Positions 16,594-26,234 are shown, counted from the stretch's first letter. The stretch is 64,000 nucleotides of DNA from Marinoscillum luteum (GCF_044005705.1 NZ_JBIPKE010000020.1:1-64000), one strand, 5' to 3'. Notes: generated from the letters alone by a model not told the origin. A program made the numbers and translations.

Positions 16594-17058
16594 ATGAAAT
16601 TGAAACTGCTTTTTTTAAGTCTTGCTGCCATAGTGGCCGTGAAGACTCAAGCGCAACAGTCGGATGAAATTAACCAGGTAAAACAAGTACTGGAATCATA
16701 CAAACAGGCCATTGAAAGCCTCGACACAACGGGCACGGGTAATTTATTTGTATCACAATCAATTGTTGTTGAATCAGGCAAAGTTGAAGGCCGATATCAG
16801 GACTATCTGGCTAACCACCTGGGCCCGGAGCTCCATCATTTCGAATCTTTCAAGTTTAGTGACTATGAAGTAGCCATTGAAGTCGCTTTGCCATTTGCCT
16901 TTGCTACTGAAACCTACAAATACACCATTGTGCTAAGCAAGGACAAGTCAGTTATTGAGCGAAAAGGAGTTGCCTCCAGCATTTTGAAAAAAGAAAACGG
17001 TCAATGGAAAATATGGCAAACCCATTCATCAGCAAGAAAACCACAGACCAATCATTAA
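16594..17058 (+). CDS. Exported NTF2-like (SnoaL/DUF4440-type) protein
   Basis: 154 residues with a signal peptide (to about KTQAQ) and a single alpha+beta cone domain of the NTF2 superfamily: an N-terminal helix (VKQVLESYKQAIESLD), a GTGNLFV strand and a C-terminal strand ending NGQWKIWQTHSSAR. Members may be enzymes or ligand-binding proteins; no catalytic residue is evident. It lies 24 bp after its operon neighbour. A direct metal role is not visible. Confidence 0.7.
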   Translation: MKLKLLFLSLAAIVAVKTQAQQSDEINQVKQVLESYKQAIESLDTTGTGNLFVSQSIVVESGKVEGRYQDYLANHLGPELHHFESFKFSDYEVAIEVALPFAFATETYKYTIVLSKDKSVIERKGVASSILKKENGQWKIWQTHSSARKPQTNH

Positions 17059-17077
17059 TCACCTAAATAATTTAACA

Positions 17078-17770
17078 ATGAAAAATATTCTAAAAGCAGT
17101 CGTATTGCTACTATTCACTACGGCAACCGTATCGGCTCATGACGGCCACAAAAGCAAACAAGACAGTACCGCCTTCGCCTTACAGGCGGATACCGTGGTG
17201 AATGCACAGTCCACCGGGGAAGAGCATACAGACCACACCCGTACCAGCGAGGCAGACAGCCACGATGCACATGCACAAGATGCACACCACGAAAAAAAGG
17301 TCACCGCAGACCTGGCCGATTTCCCTACAATCCATCCACTGATTGTCCATTTCGCTATCGTATTACTGATTGTGGGGGCCATTCTGGCGGTTGTCAACAT
17401 CTATTTCATCAAAAAGGAATTGGCCTGGACAGCCTTTGCCCTGGTGCTGGTAGGTTTTATTGCTGCGTACTTGGCCGGCAGAAACTTCCATCCGCATACG
17501 CACGGACTAACCGAACATGCCAAGCTCGTGCTGGAACAACACGACTTCTGGGCTGACTGGACAATCAATCTTGGGTTTATCGGCCTGCTATTGCAAGGAA
17601 TCAACCTATTCATTTTCCAATCAAAAAGATGGGCAATGGCTATCGTAGCAGTTGTGTTATTGAGCGCTGCTTATGCTGTGGCACAGGCAGGACATTACGG
17701 AGCACAATTGGTACACATAGAAGGTGTAGGGCCGGAAGGTAAATTTTTGGAACTGGAGCATGACCATTAA
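17078..17770 (+). CDS. DUF2231-like membrane protein with His-rich periplasmic segment
   Basis: 230 residues. After a signal peptide (to about VSAH) comes a His/Asp-rich stretch (about 20-75, repeated HDAH, HTDH and AHHEK) able to bind Cu, Ni or Zn. Four hydrophobic helices follow. The first begins with HPLIVHFAIVLLIVG, the DUF2231 signature, and histidines recur near the other helices (FHPHTHG). DUF2231 proteins are often found with cytochromes or copper genes. A role as metal-buffering or redox membrane protein is inferred from residues only. Confidence 0.72.
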   Translation: MKNILKAVVLLLFTTATVSAHDGHKSKQDSTAFALQADTVVNAQSTGEEHTDHTRTSEADSHDAHAQDAHHEKKVTADLADFPTIHPLIVHFAIVLLIVGAILAVVNIYFIKKELAWTAFALVLVGFIAAYLAGRNFHPHTHGLTEHAKLVLEQHDFWADWTINLGFIGLLLQGINLFIFQSKRWAMAIVAVVLLSAAYAVAQAGHYGAQLVHIEGVGPEGKFLELEHDH

Positions 17771-17789
17771 ATGACTTGAAATCACCAGT

Positions 17790-18707
17790 ATGCCTGGGTT
17801 ATTTTTTGATTCGGTACTTACCTGTCCGGTATGTGGCCAGCAGCAGGTTTGCAGAATACCTTATAACGAGCAGCTAAATAGCTTCTATTGTAAGGGCTGT
17901 GAATGTAAGATTACTGTTCCGGGTGATCAGTGTTGTATTTTTTGTGCATTTGGTTCACATAAATGTTTGGTCTACCAAGGCTGGGAGAAATTAGAACAAA
18001 AACAATTGAGAGAAAAAATGAACCATGATGAACATAAGTCTGAGAAGAAATTCATCCCCGCACTCGGGTATGATTTTCTTACAGCATGGTACGATGCTAC
18101 CATACGCATCACCATGCCGGAAAAGAAATTTAGAAACGAGTTAATTAACCGTTTAAAACCCGAACCTCTGGAGCAAATTTTTGAATTTGGTTATGGTACA
18201 GGAGCCAATCTGGCGATTGCCTCTTCACAGTCTCCCAACTCTTCATTTTTCGGATTGGACATTGATCCGAAAGTAAGGGAAATAGCTTTTTCAAAACTCA
18301 AAGACAAAGACATCTTGGTTGACCTCCAACTCTACAATGGAGATATTTTTCCCTATGATGATGCTGTTTTTGACAAGGCTTACAGTTGTCTGGTATTTCA
18401 TCAATTGGATGATGAAACCAAGGCACATTGTTTCAGGGAAATCTACCGTGTATTGAAGCCGGGCGGCAAGCTCATCATTGGCGATTGGGGCAAAGCAAAG
18501 AACCGATGGATGCGCATGGCCTTTTACACTGTGCAGTTGCTGGACGGTTTCAAAACCACTACGGCCAATGTAAAGGGTTTGCTGCCGGATTACATCCGTG
18601 AGGCAGGGTTTTCGGATGTGCAGGAGACAGGCTTTATTAATACCAGGATCGGGTCATTTTGCTATTATGAGGGAACTAAATCATTGAAAATCAAAAATCA
18701 AATTTAA
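17790..18707 (+). CDS. Cys-rich GDCCVxC-like domain fused to SAM methyltransferase
   Basis: 305 residues. Residues 1-65 are a Cys-rich domain with LTCPVCG, FYCKGCEC and GDQCCIFCAFGSHKC, a variant of the GDCCVxC motif. Residues about 90-260 are a class I SAM-dependent methyltransferase, with the SAM loop FEFGYGTGANL (about 131), acidic FGLDIDP and a UbiE-like GGKLIIGDWG strand. Reading continues without a break, and the internal ATG at 18018 would give the enzyme alone. Substrate is unknown; a metal or metalloid captured by the Cys domain is one idea. It sits between the DUF2231-like gene and the multicopper oxidase. Confidence 0.75.
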   Translation: MPGLFFDSVLTCPVCGQQQVCRIPYNEQLNSFYCKGCECKITVPGDQCCIFCAFGSHKCLVYQGWEKLEQKQLREKMNHDEHKSEKKFIPALGYDFLTAWYDATIRITMPEKKFRNELINRLKPEPLEQIFEFGYGTGANLAIASSQSPNSSFFGLDIDPKVREIAFSKLKDKDILVDLQLYNGDIFPYDDAVFDKAYSCLVFHQLDDETKAHCFREIYRVLKPGGKLIIGDWGKAKNRWMRMAFYTVQLLDGFKTTTANVKGLLPDYIREAGFSDVQETGFINTRIGSFCYYEGTKSLKIKNQI

Positions 18708-18718
18708 TTACGGAAATC

Positions 18719-21061
18719 ATGAACTTAAGATTCTACTATATTTTGACCATTTCTTTTTCGTTGCTTAGCCTGTCTACGAGGGCACAAAACCTCACTGAAA
18801 AATCAGTCGAAGGCAACACTGATAATCTTCCTGTAAGAGAATATGCCATTTCCATAAATGAGCTGGCAGTGAACAGGGCAGGCAAAGAAGTAATGGGAAT
18901 GGCCATTAATGGCAGTATCCCTGGACCTACCCTTACTTTTACCGAAGATGAATATGCCGTAATATATGTAAAAAACGAGATGGATGAAGAAACTTCCATT
19001 CACTGGCACGGTTTGTTGTTGCCAAATTTTTATGACGGGGTGCCTTTCCTTACCACTCCGCCCATTGCCCCCGGGGAAACACAGAAGTACGAATTTCCCC
19101 TGAAACAAGCCGGTACCTATTGGTATCATTCACATACCATGCTGCAAGAGCAGAGTGGTGTTTTTGGCTCTATCGTCATCCATCCTAAAGAAGAAACCCT
19201 GGCCTATGACAAAGAGCTTGTTATAATACTTTCGGACTGGACAAATGAAAAGCCCATGAACGTACTTCGTTTCTTGAAACGAGGAACCGAATGGTACAAC
19301 TGGCGAAAAGGTACGGCCACACCCCTCAACCGGGTTATTGCCAGAGGTGCAATGGGAGCACAGTTAAATTTCTGGAGGCAGAGAATGGAAAGTGCAGACA
19401 TTGCCGATATATATTATCCGGCCTTTTTAGTTAATGGTGAACAAGTTCAGGAATATTCCAATTTCAAACCCGGAGAAAAGGTTAGGCTTAGAATTATTAA
19501 CGGGGCAGCTTCTACCTCGTTTTGGATGACGTTTGGTGGTGAAATGCCGACCTTAGTTGCGGCCGATGGACTAAATGTTGAGCCGGTCAAGCGCAATAAA
19601 ACATTTATTGCCATTGCGGAGACCTACGATTTTATTGTAAGTATTCCGGAAAGTGGAAAGATGGAATTTCGGGCCACCGCTCAGGATGGTTCGGGAACAG
19701 CCTCTGCTTTTTTGGGCCAAGGTGAAGTTTTAGCAGCCGAAGATGTTCCCCGCCCTGATAAAATAGGGATGATGATGCAAATGGCAAAAATGGACATGCG
19801 CATGGGGGCTCCTGCCCTAAAATTTAATCCTAAAAAGGACGATCCCCAAAAAATGATGGAGAACTGGGGAATGCAAATGAAAGGCGACAAAAACCCGGAT
19901 AATGATATGCCGGGTATGAATATGGCCGGAAATAAGGAAGAGGTCTCCCAAATGGATCATTCCTCAATGGATATGTCTGATGATAAAAACTCCAAAATGG
20001 ATCCGCCAAGTGCTCCCATGGCTGAAATGCCCGGGATGGAAAACATGGACATGTTTTCAGAATTCAATTACAATTATCTGAAATCACCTGAAAAAACGGT
20101 TTATGGTAAGGATGTTCCAGTCAATGAAATCCTCCTCAATCTTACTGGGAATATGAACCGCTACATCTGGAGCATGAATGGTATTCCCCTATCTGAAACC
20201 GATAAAATAAAAATCAAAGAGGGGCAAATTACCCGAATCACCCTTAACAACCTGACGATGATGCACCATCCCATGCACCTGCATGGTCATTTTTTCCGTG
20301 TCATCAACGAAAGCGGTGATTACTCACCCCTGAAGCACACGGTGAATGTGCCCCCCATGCAAAAAGTAACCATTGAGTTTTACGGGAACGAATATGGGGA
20401 TTGGTTCTTTCATTGTCATATTCTCTATCATATGATGGGTGGTATGGCACGGGTAGTCAGCTATGATACACCGGAAGACCCTAGAATGAAACCCTTTCCA
20501 ATTTCCAAACTGATTCACGAAACCAACCGCTTCTATAGTTGGGGAATGGCAGATGTTGCCTCACATAATACAACAGTCAATCTGACCACTTCAAACATTC
20601 GCAATCAATTCAATTTATCAATGGAATACGGATGGAATCAGAACCTGGAAGCTGAATTTTCTTATGAGTATTATCTGTACGATTATTTGAGGGTTTTTGG
20701 AGGTATTAATGTTGAGAATACCACCAGGAATAGTTTGGATGATATGAAGACAATTGCCGTGGCTGGTATCCGGTGGTTTACACCTTATATGTTCAATGTT
20801 GACCTAAGGATAGATAATGAGCTTCGGCCTAGAATTGGAATCGGTCGATCGCTGATGATATTTCCGAAGTTATCAATTTTTGGCTATTACGAATATCAAA
20901 TTGACGCAGGATTGGTAAACGGTCTGGAGGCCGGCCAAAATTACAAAGAAGAAATTGTATGGAGTGCCGGTGCACAATACATGCTTTCTAAGAATTTTTC
21001 ACTGATGACAAGCTATGACAACCGCTTCGGAGCAGGGGGCGGATTATCTGTCATGTTTTAA
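18719..21061 (+). CDS. Multicopper oxidase (CopA-like) with C-terminal CopB-like region
   Basis: 780 residues with a signal peptide (to about STRAQ). The cupredoxin domains carry all four copper motifs: HWHG (about 95), HSH (about 136), HPMHLHGH (about 517) and HCHILYHMMGGM (about 565). Between domains 2 and 3 is a Met/Asp-rich segment (about 350-445; MDMRMG, MPGMNM, MDHSSMDM) like that of copper-resistance oxidases. The last 175 residues are amphipathic strands ending GGGLSVMF and resemble the CopB outer-membrane barrel. It would oxidise Cu(I) to Cu(II) outside the inner membrane. The single-chain fusion suggests tethering to the outer membrane. Confidence 0.88.
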   Translation: MNLRFYYILTISFSLLSLSTRAQNLTEKSVEGNTDNLPVREYAISINELAVNRAGKEVMGMAINGSIPGPTLTFTEDEYAVIYVKNEMDEETSIHWHGLLLPNFYDGVPFLTTPPIAPGETQKYEFPLKQAGTYWYHSHTMLQEQSGVFGSIVIHPKEETLAYDKELVIILSDWTNEKPMNVLRFLKRGTEWYNWRKGTATPLNRVIARGAMGAQLNFWRQRMESADIADIYYPAFLVNGEQVQEYSNFKPGEKVRLRIINGAASTSFWMTFGGEMPTLVAADGLNVEPVKRNKTFIAIAETYDFIVSIPESGKMEFRATAQDGSGTASAFLGQGEVLAAEDVPRPDKIGMMMQMAKMDMRMGAPALKFNPKKDDPQKMMENWGMQMKGDKNPDNDMPGMNMAGNKEEVSQMDHSSMDMSDDKNSKMDPPSAPMAEMPGMENMDMFSEFNYNYLKSPEKTVYGKDVPVNEILLNLTGNMNRYIWSMNGIPLSETDKIKIKEGQITRITLNNLTMMHHPMHLHGHFFRVINESGDYSPLKHTVNVPPMQKVTIEFYGNEYGDWFFHCHILYHMMGGMARVVSYDTPEDPRMKPFPISKLIHETNRFYSWGMADVASHNTTVNLTTSNIRNQFNLSMEYGWNQNLEAEFSYEYYLYDYLRVFGGINVENTTRNSLDDMKTIAVAGIRWFTPYMFNVDLRIDNELRPRIGIGRSLMIFPKLSIFGYYEYQIDAGLVNGLEAGQNYKEEIVWSAGAQYMLSKNFSLMTSYDNRFGAGGGLSVMF

Positions 21062-21071
21062 TTAGGAAGTT

Positions 21072-22385
21072 ATGGAAGAAAGTTATAAAAAAGGAAGTTT
21101 AAGTTTATTAGGATCAATTGCTTTAGGCACTGGTGTAATGATCGGTGCAGGAATCTTTGCATTATTGGGCCAGGTGGCTGAACTGTCAGGGACCTGGTTT
21201 CCTTACATTTTCGTTTTGGGAGCTCTCATTTCAGCATTTAGTGCTTACTCCTACATCAAAGTTTCAAATACGTATCCTTCGGCTGGGGGGATAGCCATGA
21301 TTTTGAAAAAAGCTTATGGTAAATCAACCATAACAGCTTCTGCATCATTATTAATGGCACTATCCATGGTAATCAACGAAAGCCTGGTTGCCAGAACTTT
21401 TGGCTCTTATACCCTACAACTGTTCGAAGTTGAAAACAAGGAACTTTGGATTCCCATATTGGGTGTTGCTCTTTTGGTTAGCGCTTTTTTGATTAACATA
21501 TCTGGCAACAAGCTGATAGGAAAGTCATCACAGTTCATGTCATTTATCAAAATTATCGGAATTCTGATTTTTGCCATAGGAGCTCTCTGGGCAGTGGGTT
21601 TTTCTCTGGAAGGGTTGATACCAAAAGCCATCAAAAACACTGATTATTCAGCAACCAGTTATATTGGGGCTTTAGCACTTTCCATTTTGGCCTACAAAGG
21701 ATTCACTACAATAACTAATAGTGGTGGCGAAATTACAGAACCTCAAAAAAATGTTGGCCTGTCTATTATTATTTCTTTGTTGATATGCACAGTGGTGTAT
21801 TTTCTGGTTGCTTTCGCTGTAAACTCAAGCCTTACAATCTCTGAAATTATTCAAGCCAAAGATTACTCCCTTGCTGAAGCTGCCAGACCTGCTTTTGGAG
21901 ATTTTGGTCTTCATTTTACCGTTGCTATTGCCATAATAGCTACTATTTCGGGAGTGATTGCCAGCATTTTTGCAGTCTCTCGTATGACGGCTATGCTTAC
22001 AGGTATGGAACTTATTCCACATAGTCATTTGGGCATGTCAGGCCGAATACAGAAGCATATGTTGGTGTATGTGGTGTTTATCGCTATCATCCTGACTATT
22101 TTCTTTGATCTGACCAGAATTGCTTCCATAGGAGCCATTTTTTATTTGGTGATGGACATCATTATTCATTGGGGTGTATATAAGTATTTGAGGAAGGAGG
22201 TGAAAGCCAATGGAACAATTGTACTCACAGCGATGGTGTTGGATTTCATCGTATTGGCAGCTTTCTTATGGATCAAGGCATCATCTGACCTTTTGGTTCT
22301 TATTGTTTCTGCATCTGTGATGCTAATAGTTTTTGCAGGTGAAAAATGGTTCTTAAGTCGAGCAGATAAATCTACCCAAAAATGA
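21072..22385 (+). CDS. APC-superfamily amino-acid permease
   Basis: 437 residues, about 12 transmembrane helices. The first helix has the APC substrate motif GVMIGAGIFALLGQ and the sixth region has LAYKGFTTITNSGGEI, both typical of amino-acid/polyamine permeases of the GerAB/YbaT type. Substrate is not readable. It is embedded in the copper operon: 10 bp after the oxidase and overlapping the next gene by 4 bp (ATGA). This placement suggests supply of a metal ligand such as Cys, His or Met, but that is inference. Confidence 0.87.
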   Translation: MEESYKKGSLSLLGSIALGTGVMIGAGIFALLGQVAELSGTWFPYIFVLGALISAFSAYSYIKVSNTYPSAGGIAMILKKAYGKSTITASASLLMALSMVINESLVARTFGSYTLQLFEVENKELWIPILGVALLVSAFLINISGNKLIGKSSQFMSFIKIIGILIFAIGALWAVGFSLEGLIPKAIKNTDYSATSYIGALALSILAYKGFTTITNSGGEITEPQKNVGLSIIISLLICTVVYFLVAFAVNSSLTISEIIQAKDYSLAEAARPAFGDFGLHFTVAIAIIATISGVIASIFAVSRMTAMLTGMELIPHSHLGMSGRIQKHMLVYVVFIAIILTIFFDLTRIASIGAIFYLVMDIIIHWGVYKYLRKEVKANGTIVLTAMVLDFIVLAAFLWIKASSDLLVLIVSASVMLIVFAGEKWFLSRADKSTQK

Positions 22386-23095
22386 AACGAAACAGAAACT
22401 ACTACATCCGCAAAACGCACCGGTATCTGGGGCTTTTTATAGGCATTCAGTTTATTGGGTGGACGATCAGTGGCCTCTATTTTAGTTGGACGGATATTGA
22501 CAAAATCCATGGAGACCAGTTCCATCGTGAACATGTAATGACGCATTCACCCCCGGACTTAATCAGTCCGGCTCAGTTAGATTCAACGCTTGGTATTTCA
22601 TCCCTTGAGCTTCGCTACATCAATCACCAACCGCATTATTGGGTCAACGATAGTCTGCTCTACAATGCCCAGACCGGGCAAATCAAAAAGGGCATAACCG
22701 AAACGGAGGCGGTCGAAATCGCACAGAACCATCTCGTAAAAAACCTGAAAATCCTGAAAACCGAATGGATTACTGAAACCGACAACCATCATGAATACCG
22801 TGGCAGGCCGCTACCAGCCTGGGCTGTCCACTTTGATCATCCCGAAAAACTGGTAGCGTATATTGATGCCTCCAATGGCCGCTTTGAGCGGGTAAGGCAC
22901 AACAGTTGGCGTTGGTTCGATTTTCTCTGGATGTTTCACACCATGGATTATGCCGGGCGGGACAATTTCAACAATTGGCTGCTCAGGGCATTTTCAGTCT
23001 TTGGCCTTTTTACGGTGCTCTCAGGCTTTACACTTTACGCAGTATCCTCCAAAACTTTTATAGAAACCGCTTCAAAACTTAAAAAGAAAAAATGA
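22382..23095 (+). CDS. PepSY-type membrane protein
   Basis: 237 residues with an N-terminal helix (about 12-32, THRYLGLFIGIQFIGWTISGLYFSW), a periplasmic domain with a PepSY-like unit (ETEAVEIAQNHL ... VAYIDASNGRFERV), and a C-terminal helix pair around the conserved FDFLWMFHTMDY. The pattern matches PepSY-associated proteins linked to iron or copper reduction. His/Trp near the helices could hold haem or metal. It overlaps the permease stop and the next gene start by 4 bp each, so it is translationally coupled. Confidence 0.8.
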   Translation: MKRNRNYYIRKTHRYLGLFIGIQFIGWTISGLYFSWTDIDKIHGDQFHREHVMTHSPPDLISPAQLDSTLGISSLELRYINHQPHYWVNDSLLYNAQTGQIKKGITETEAVEIAQNHLVKNLKILKTEWITETDNHHEYRGRPLPAWAVHFDHPEKLVAYIDASNGRFERVRHNSWRWFDFLWMFHTMDYAGRDNFNNWLLRAFSVFGLFTVLSGFTLYAVSSKTFIETASKLKKKK

Positions 23096-23676
23096 TGAAC
23101 AAACTGATTTACACACTTGCACTGGGATTGCTGATCGCATCCTGCCAAAACAAAAAAAGCGAACACGGTGAGCATGAGCACCATCAGCCGGAAAAAGCAC
23201 CTACTGAACAATCGGACAACTCGAAAAAGAGCATCCCTCAGGAAGCGCATGGCAATGTGAGTAATGCCCATGTTTCTATTAACTACCATTCACCAGCCGT
23301 TAGAGGTAGGGTCATTTGGGGAGGCTTAGTGCCTTATGATGAAGTGTGGGTGACAGGTGCACACAGCGCCACCAGTATGGAATTTTCCGAAGCAATCGAG
23401 GTAGAAGGAACAACCATCCCCAAAGGGAAATATGCATTCTTTACCATCCCCGGTCAGGAACGCTGGACGTTGATCCTGAACAAAAACTGGGAGCAGCACC
23501 TGGCCGATAATTACGATCAGGCAGAGGATGTCATCAGAATTGAGGTAACACCGGAAACGGAAATGCCACTTACCGAACGACTAACTTATACCATTGAAGA
23601 CAAGGGAGAGGGCTCAGGTGCTATCCGCATGTCATGGGAAAAGCTCAGTATTTCCCTTCCCTTTAAAACAGATTAA
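23092..23676 (+). CDS. DUF2911-like His-rich lipoprotein
   Basis: 194 residues. The N-terminus is a lipoprotein signal with lipobox LLIASC (Cys about 18), then a His-rich stretch (EHGEHEHHQPE). The remainder matches DUF2911: VSINYHSPAVRGRVIWGGLVPYDEVWVTGAHSAT in outline, with PKGKYAFFTIPG and LNKNW. DUF2911 proteins are periplasmic and uncharacterised. The His tract may scavenge copper. It is the last gene before the P-type ATPase, 19 bp away. Confidence 0.82.
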   Translation: MMNKLIYTLALGLLIASCQNKKSEHGEHEHHQPEKAPTEQSDNSKKSIPQEAHGNVSNAHVSINYHSPAVRGRVIWGGLVPYDEVWVTGAHSATSMEFSEAIEVEGTTIPKGKYAFFTIPGQERWTLILNKNWEQHLADNYDQAEDVIRIEVTPETEMPLTERLTYTIEDKGEGSGAIRMSWEKLSISLPFKTD

Positions 23677-23695
23677 ACACTAAAAATTTTCACTC

Positions 23696-25759
23696 ATGGA
23701 AAAGCATAACCACGACCATCAAAAGCATCACCATCATGAGCATGGTAGCGAGACTAAAAAGTCCCATTCATCAGGGCATCAAACCAACAACAAATCAGAC
23801 CATCAGCATGGACACCATGACCACCATGCCATGATGATCGAGGATTTCAAAAAGCGTTTTTGGATATCTCTGGTACTCACTGTGCCAATCCTGGCATTGT
23901 CTCATATGATCCAACAATTACTGGGATTTGAGCTAACCTTTTTTGGTGATCAGTACGTCCTTTTTGGGCTTTCCACCATTGTCTTTTTTTATGGGGGCTG
24001 GCCTTTTCTCAAAGGACTTTGGGATGAGTTGAAAGACAAAAACCCGGGTATGATGACGCTGATCGCAGTGGCCATTACCGTGGCTTACGTGTACAGCTCG
24101 GCCGTAGTTTTTGGTTTGGAGGGAATGGACTTCTTCTGGGAGTTGGTCACACTGATCGTCATCATGCTGCTGGGGCATTGGATTGAGATGAAATCGGTCA
24201 TGGGAGCATCACGAGCACTTGAATTGCTGGTGCAAATGATGCCTTCCGAAGCGCATTTGGTACAAGGAGACCAAATCAAGGACATCAAAGTAGATGAACT
24301 AAAAACAGAAGACATCATCCTGATAAAAGCTAATGAGAAAATACCTGCGGACGGCACAGTGGTGGAGGGCGAAAGCCACCTGGACGAAAGCATGCTCACG
24401 GGTGAGAGCAAACCGGTGAAAAAATCCAAAGGAGACCAGGTAATTGGTGGATCGGTAAATGGCAGCCAGTCCATCAAAGTAAAGGTTTCCAAAACCGGGA
24501 AAGAAAGTTACCTCAACAAAGTGATCACGCTGGTAGAAGAGGCTCAGAAAGCCAAATCCAAAACCCAAAATCTGGCCAATGTTGCTGCCAGATGGCTCAC
24601 TTTCATTGCCATAGGTGCCGGTACTATTACGTTGGTTGCCTGGATCATCTTGGGTAAGCCGTTAGATTTTGCCCTGGAACGAATGGTGACCGTCATGGTT
24701 ATTTCCTGTCCACATGCATTGGGTTTGGCCATTCCATTGGTCGTAGCAATTTCCACAGCTGTTTCCGCAAGCAAAGGCTTGCTAATCCGTAACCGTACCG
24801 CTTTTGAAAATGCCCGGAAAATTACTGCAATGGTATTTGACAAGACCGGGACTCTGACCGAAGGGAAGTTTGGGGTTTCACGATATGAGAGTCTGACGGA
24901 TGATATAGACAAAGAAGAGCTATTGGCCTTTGCCGCTTCGTTGGAGCAGCAGTCCGAGCATCCAATTGCTCAAGGCATTGTGAAAGTAGCGAAAGAGGCA
25001 GGTCTGACATTGAAAAAGGTTGAAAATTTTGAATCGCTGACGGCCAAGGGCATTCAGGGCAAGATCGATGGACAAAACTGGAAAGTGGTCAGCCCCGGCT
25101 ATCTGAAAGAAAACAACATAAACATCCCTGAACAGGCAGGATCTGATGCCGCAGAAACCATAGTTTTTGTGCTTTTGGAAGAAAAGTTGATTGGCTTCAT
25201 AGCCTTGTCCGATCAAATCAGGGAAGAAAGCCCTAAGGCCATCGAAACGCTTCGGGAAAAAGGCATGAAACTATACATGGCTACCGGTGACAATGAGAAA
25301 ACGGCCAAAGCAGTAAGCGACAAACTTGGGCTGGATGGCTACTATGGTGAAGTACTGCCCCATCAAAAAGTGGAAATCATTAAGAAACTCCAAAAAGAAG
25401 GGCACTTTGTGGCCATGACGGGTGATGGGGTGAATGATGCCCCTGCACTGGCACAGGCCAACGTGGGCATTGCCGTTGGTTCAGGCACAGACGTTGCTGC
25501 CGAGACAGCCGACATCATCCTGGTCAATAGCAACCCAAAAGACATTGCCAACCTGGTACTGTTTGGCAGAGCCACCTACAACAAGATGATCCAGAACCTC
25601 GCCTGGGCCACCGGCTACAACGCCATCGCATTGCCTTTGGCCACAGGATTTATTCCGGGTCTGGTGATTAGTCCTGCAATAGGCGCAGTATTCATGAGCC
25701 TGAGTACGGTCATAGTGGCCATTAATGCGCAATTGCTGAAAAGGAAGATGAAAAGCTGA
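23696..25759 (+). CDS. Copper/silver P1B-type ATPase (CPH, CopB class)
   Basis: 687 residues. The N-terminal 45 residues are strongly His-rich (HNHDHQKHHHHEHG) in place of an HMA domain. The transmembrane metal site reads SCPHALGLAIP (Cys about 338): a CPH rather than CPC motif, which marks the CopB-type P1B-3 class usually assigned Cu(II)/Ag. Other parts are the actuator loop LTGESKPV, the phosphorylation site DKTGTLTEG (Asp about 382), the HP loop (QSEHPIAQ) and GDGVNDAPALAQA. It pumps ions from cytoplasm to periplasm, where the oxidase and efflux channel act. It ends the first copper transcript. Confidence 0.93.
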   Translation: MEKHNHDHQKHHHHEHGSETKKSHSSGHQTNNKSDHQHGHHDHHAMMIEDFKKRFWISLVLTVPILALSHMIQQLLGFELTFFGDQYVLFGLSTIVFFYGGWPFLKGLWDELKDKNPGMMTLIAVAITVAYVYSSAVVFGLEGMDFFWELVTLIVIMLLGHWIEMKSVMGASRALELLVQMMPSEAHLVQGDQIKDIKVDELKTEDIILIKANEKIPADGTVVEGESHLDESMLTGESKPVKKSKGDQVIGGSVNGSQSIKVKVSKTGKESYLNKVITLVEEAQKAKSKTQNLANVAARWLTFIAIGAGTITLVAWIILGKPLDFALERMVTVMVISCPHALGLAIPLVVAISTAVSASKGLLIRNRTAFENARKITAMVFDKTGTLTEGKFGVSRYESLTDDIDKEELLAFAASLEQQSEHPIAQGIVKVAKEAGLTLKKVENFESLTAKGIQGKIDGQNWKVVSPGYLKENNINIPEQAGSDAAETIVFVLLEEKLIGFIALSDQIREESPKAIETLREKGMKLYMATGDNEKTAKAVSDKLGLDGYYGEVLPHQKVEIIKKLQKEGHFVAMTGDGVNDAPALAQANVGIAVGSGTDVAAETADIILVNSNPKDIANLVLFGRATYNKMIQNLAWATGYNAIALPLATGFIPGLVISPAIGAVFMSLSTVIVAINAQLLKRKMKS

Positions 25760-25838
25760 ACTATTTAGGAATCCCCAAGGGTACTTGCCGACTTTTGCAA
25801 TACCCTTGCACATTAATTTTGCGTATATTTGCAGGCAA

Positions 25839-26234
25839 ATGAATTCCATTCTATCCATATCGTTCAGCTTTCTGTTCCTGATGCAGGCAATGGGACCTAC
25901 TTTGGATTTATGTTGTGAATTAGCAAAGCTTCCGGTGCTTTTTGAACACTACGAGGAATATGCAGAACATAATGGAACTTCATTCGCAGAGTTTATTGAC
26001 TTTCATTATGGTGACGGGCAAAATGCAAAAGGCCACCATGATGACGAGCATGACAAAAACTTACCTTTTCACGGTCAGCACCAGTGCTGTCACGGATACA
26101 CTTACATAGCCCAACTATGGGGGTATACAGAAATGACTCCCATTCATATTACAACAGAAATAAGAGCAACACGCTATAGTTTTTCTCTTTGTTCTGAGTA
26201 CTCAGAATCCCCTTTTCAGCCTCCCAAGGCCTGA
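25839..26234 (+). CDS. Small exported Cys/His protein, HYC_CC_PP-like (third copy)
   Basis: 131 residues from the ATG at 25839; an upstream in-frame TTG at 25785 lies before the likely promoter, so it is not used. The N-terminus (MNSILSISFSFLFLM) is a signal. The mature part has LDLCCELAKLP, a His/Asp stretch (KGHHDDEHDK), HQCCHGY and a terminal QPPKA. It is more divergent than the copies at 5036 and 7144 but keeps the CC and PP features and the position just upstream of an RND pump. A -7-like TATATTTG lies at 25824-25831, very close to the start. Confidence 0.65.
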   Translation: MNSILSISFSFLFLMQAMGPTLDLCCELAKLPVLFEHYEEYAEHNGTSFAEFIDFHYGDGQNAKGHHDDEHDKNLPFHGQHQCCHGYTYIAQLWGYTEMTPIHITTEIRATRYSFSLCSEYSESPFQPPKA

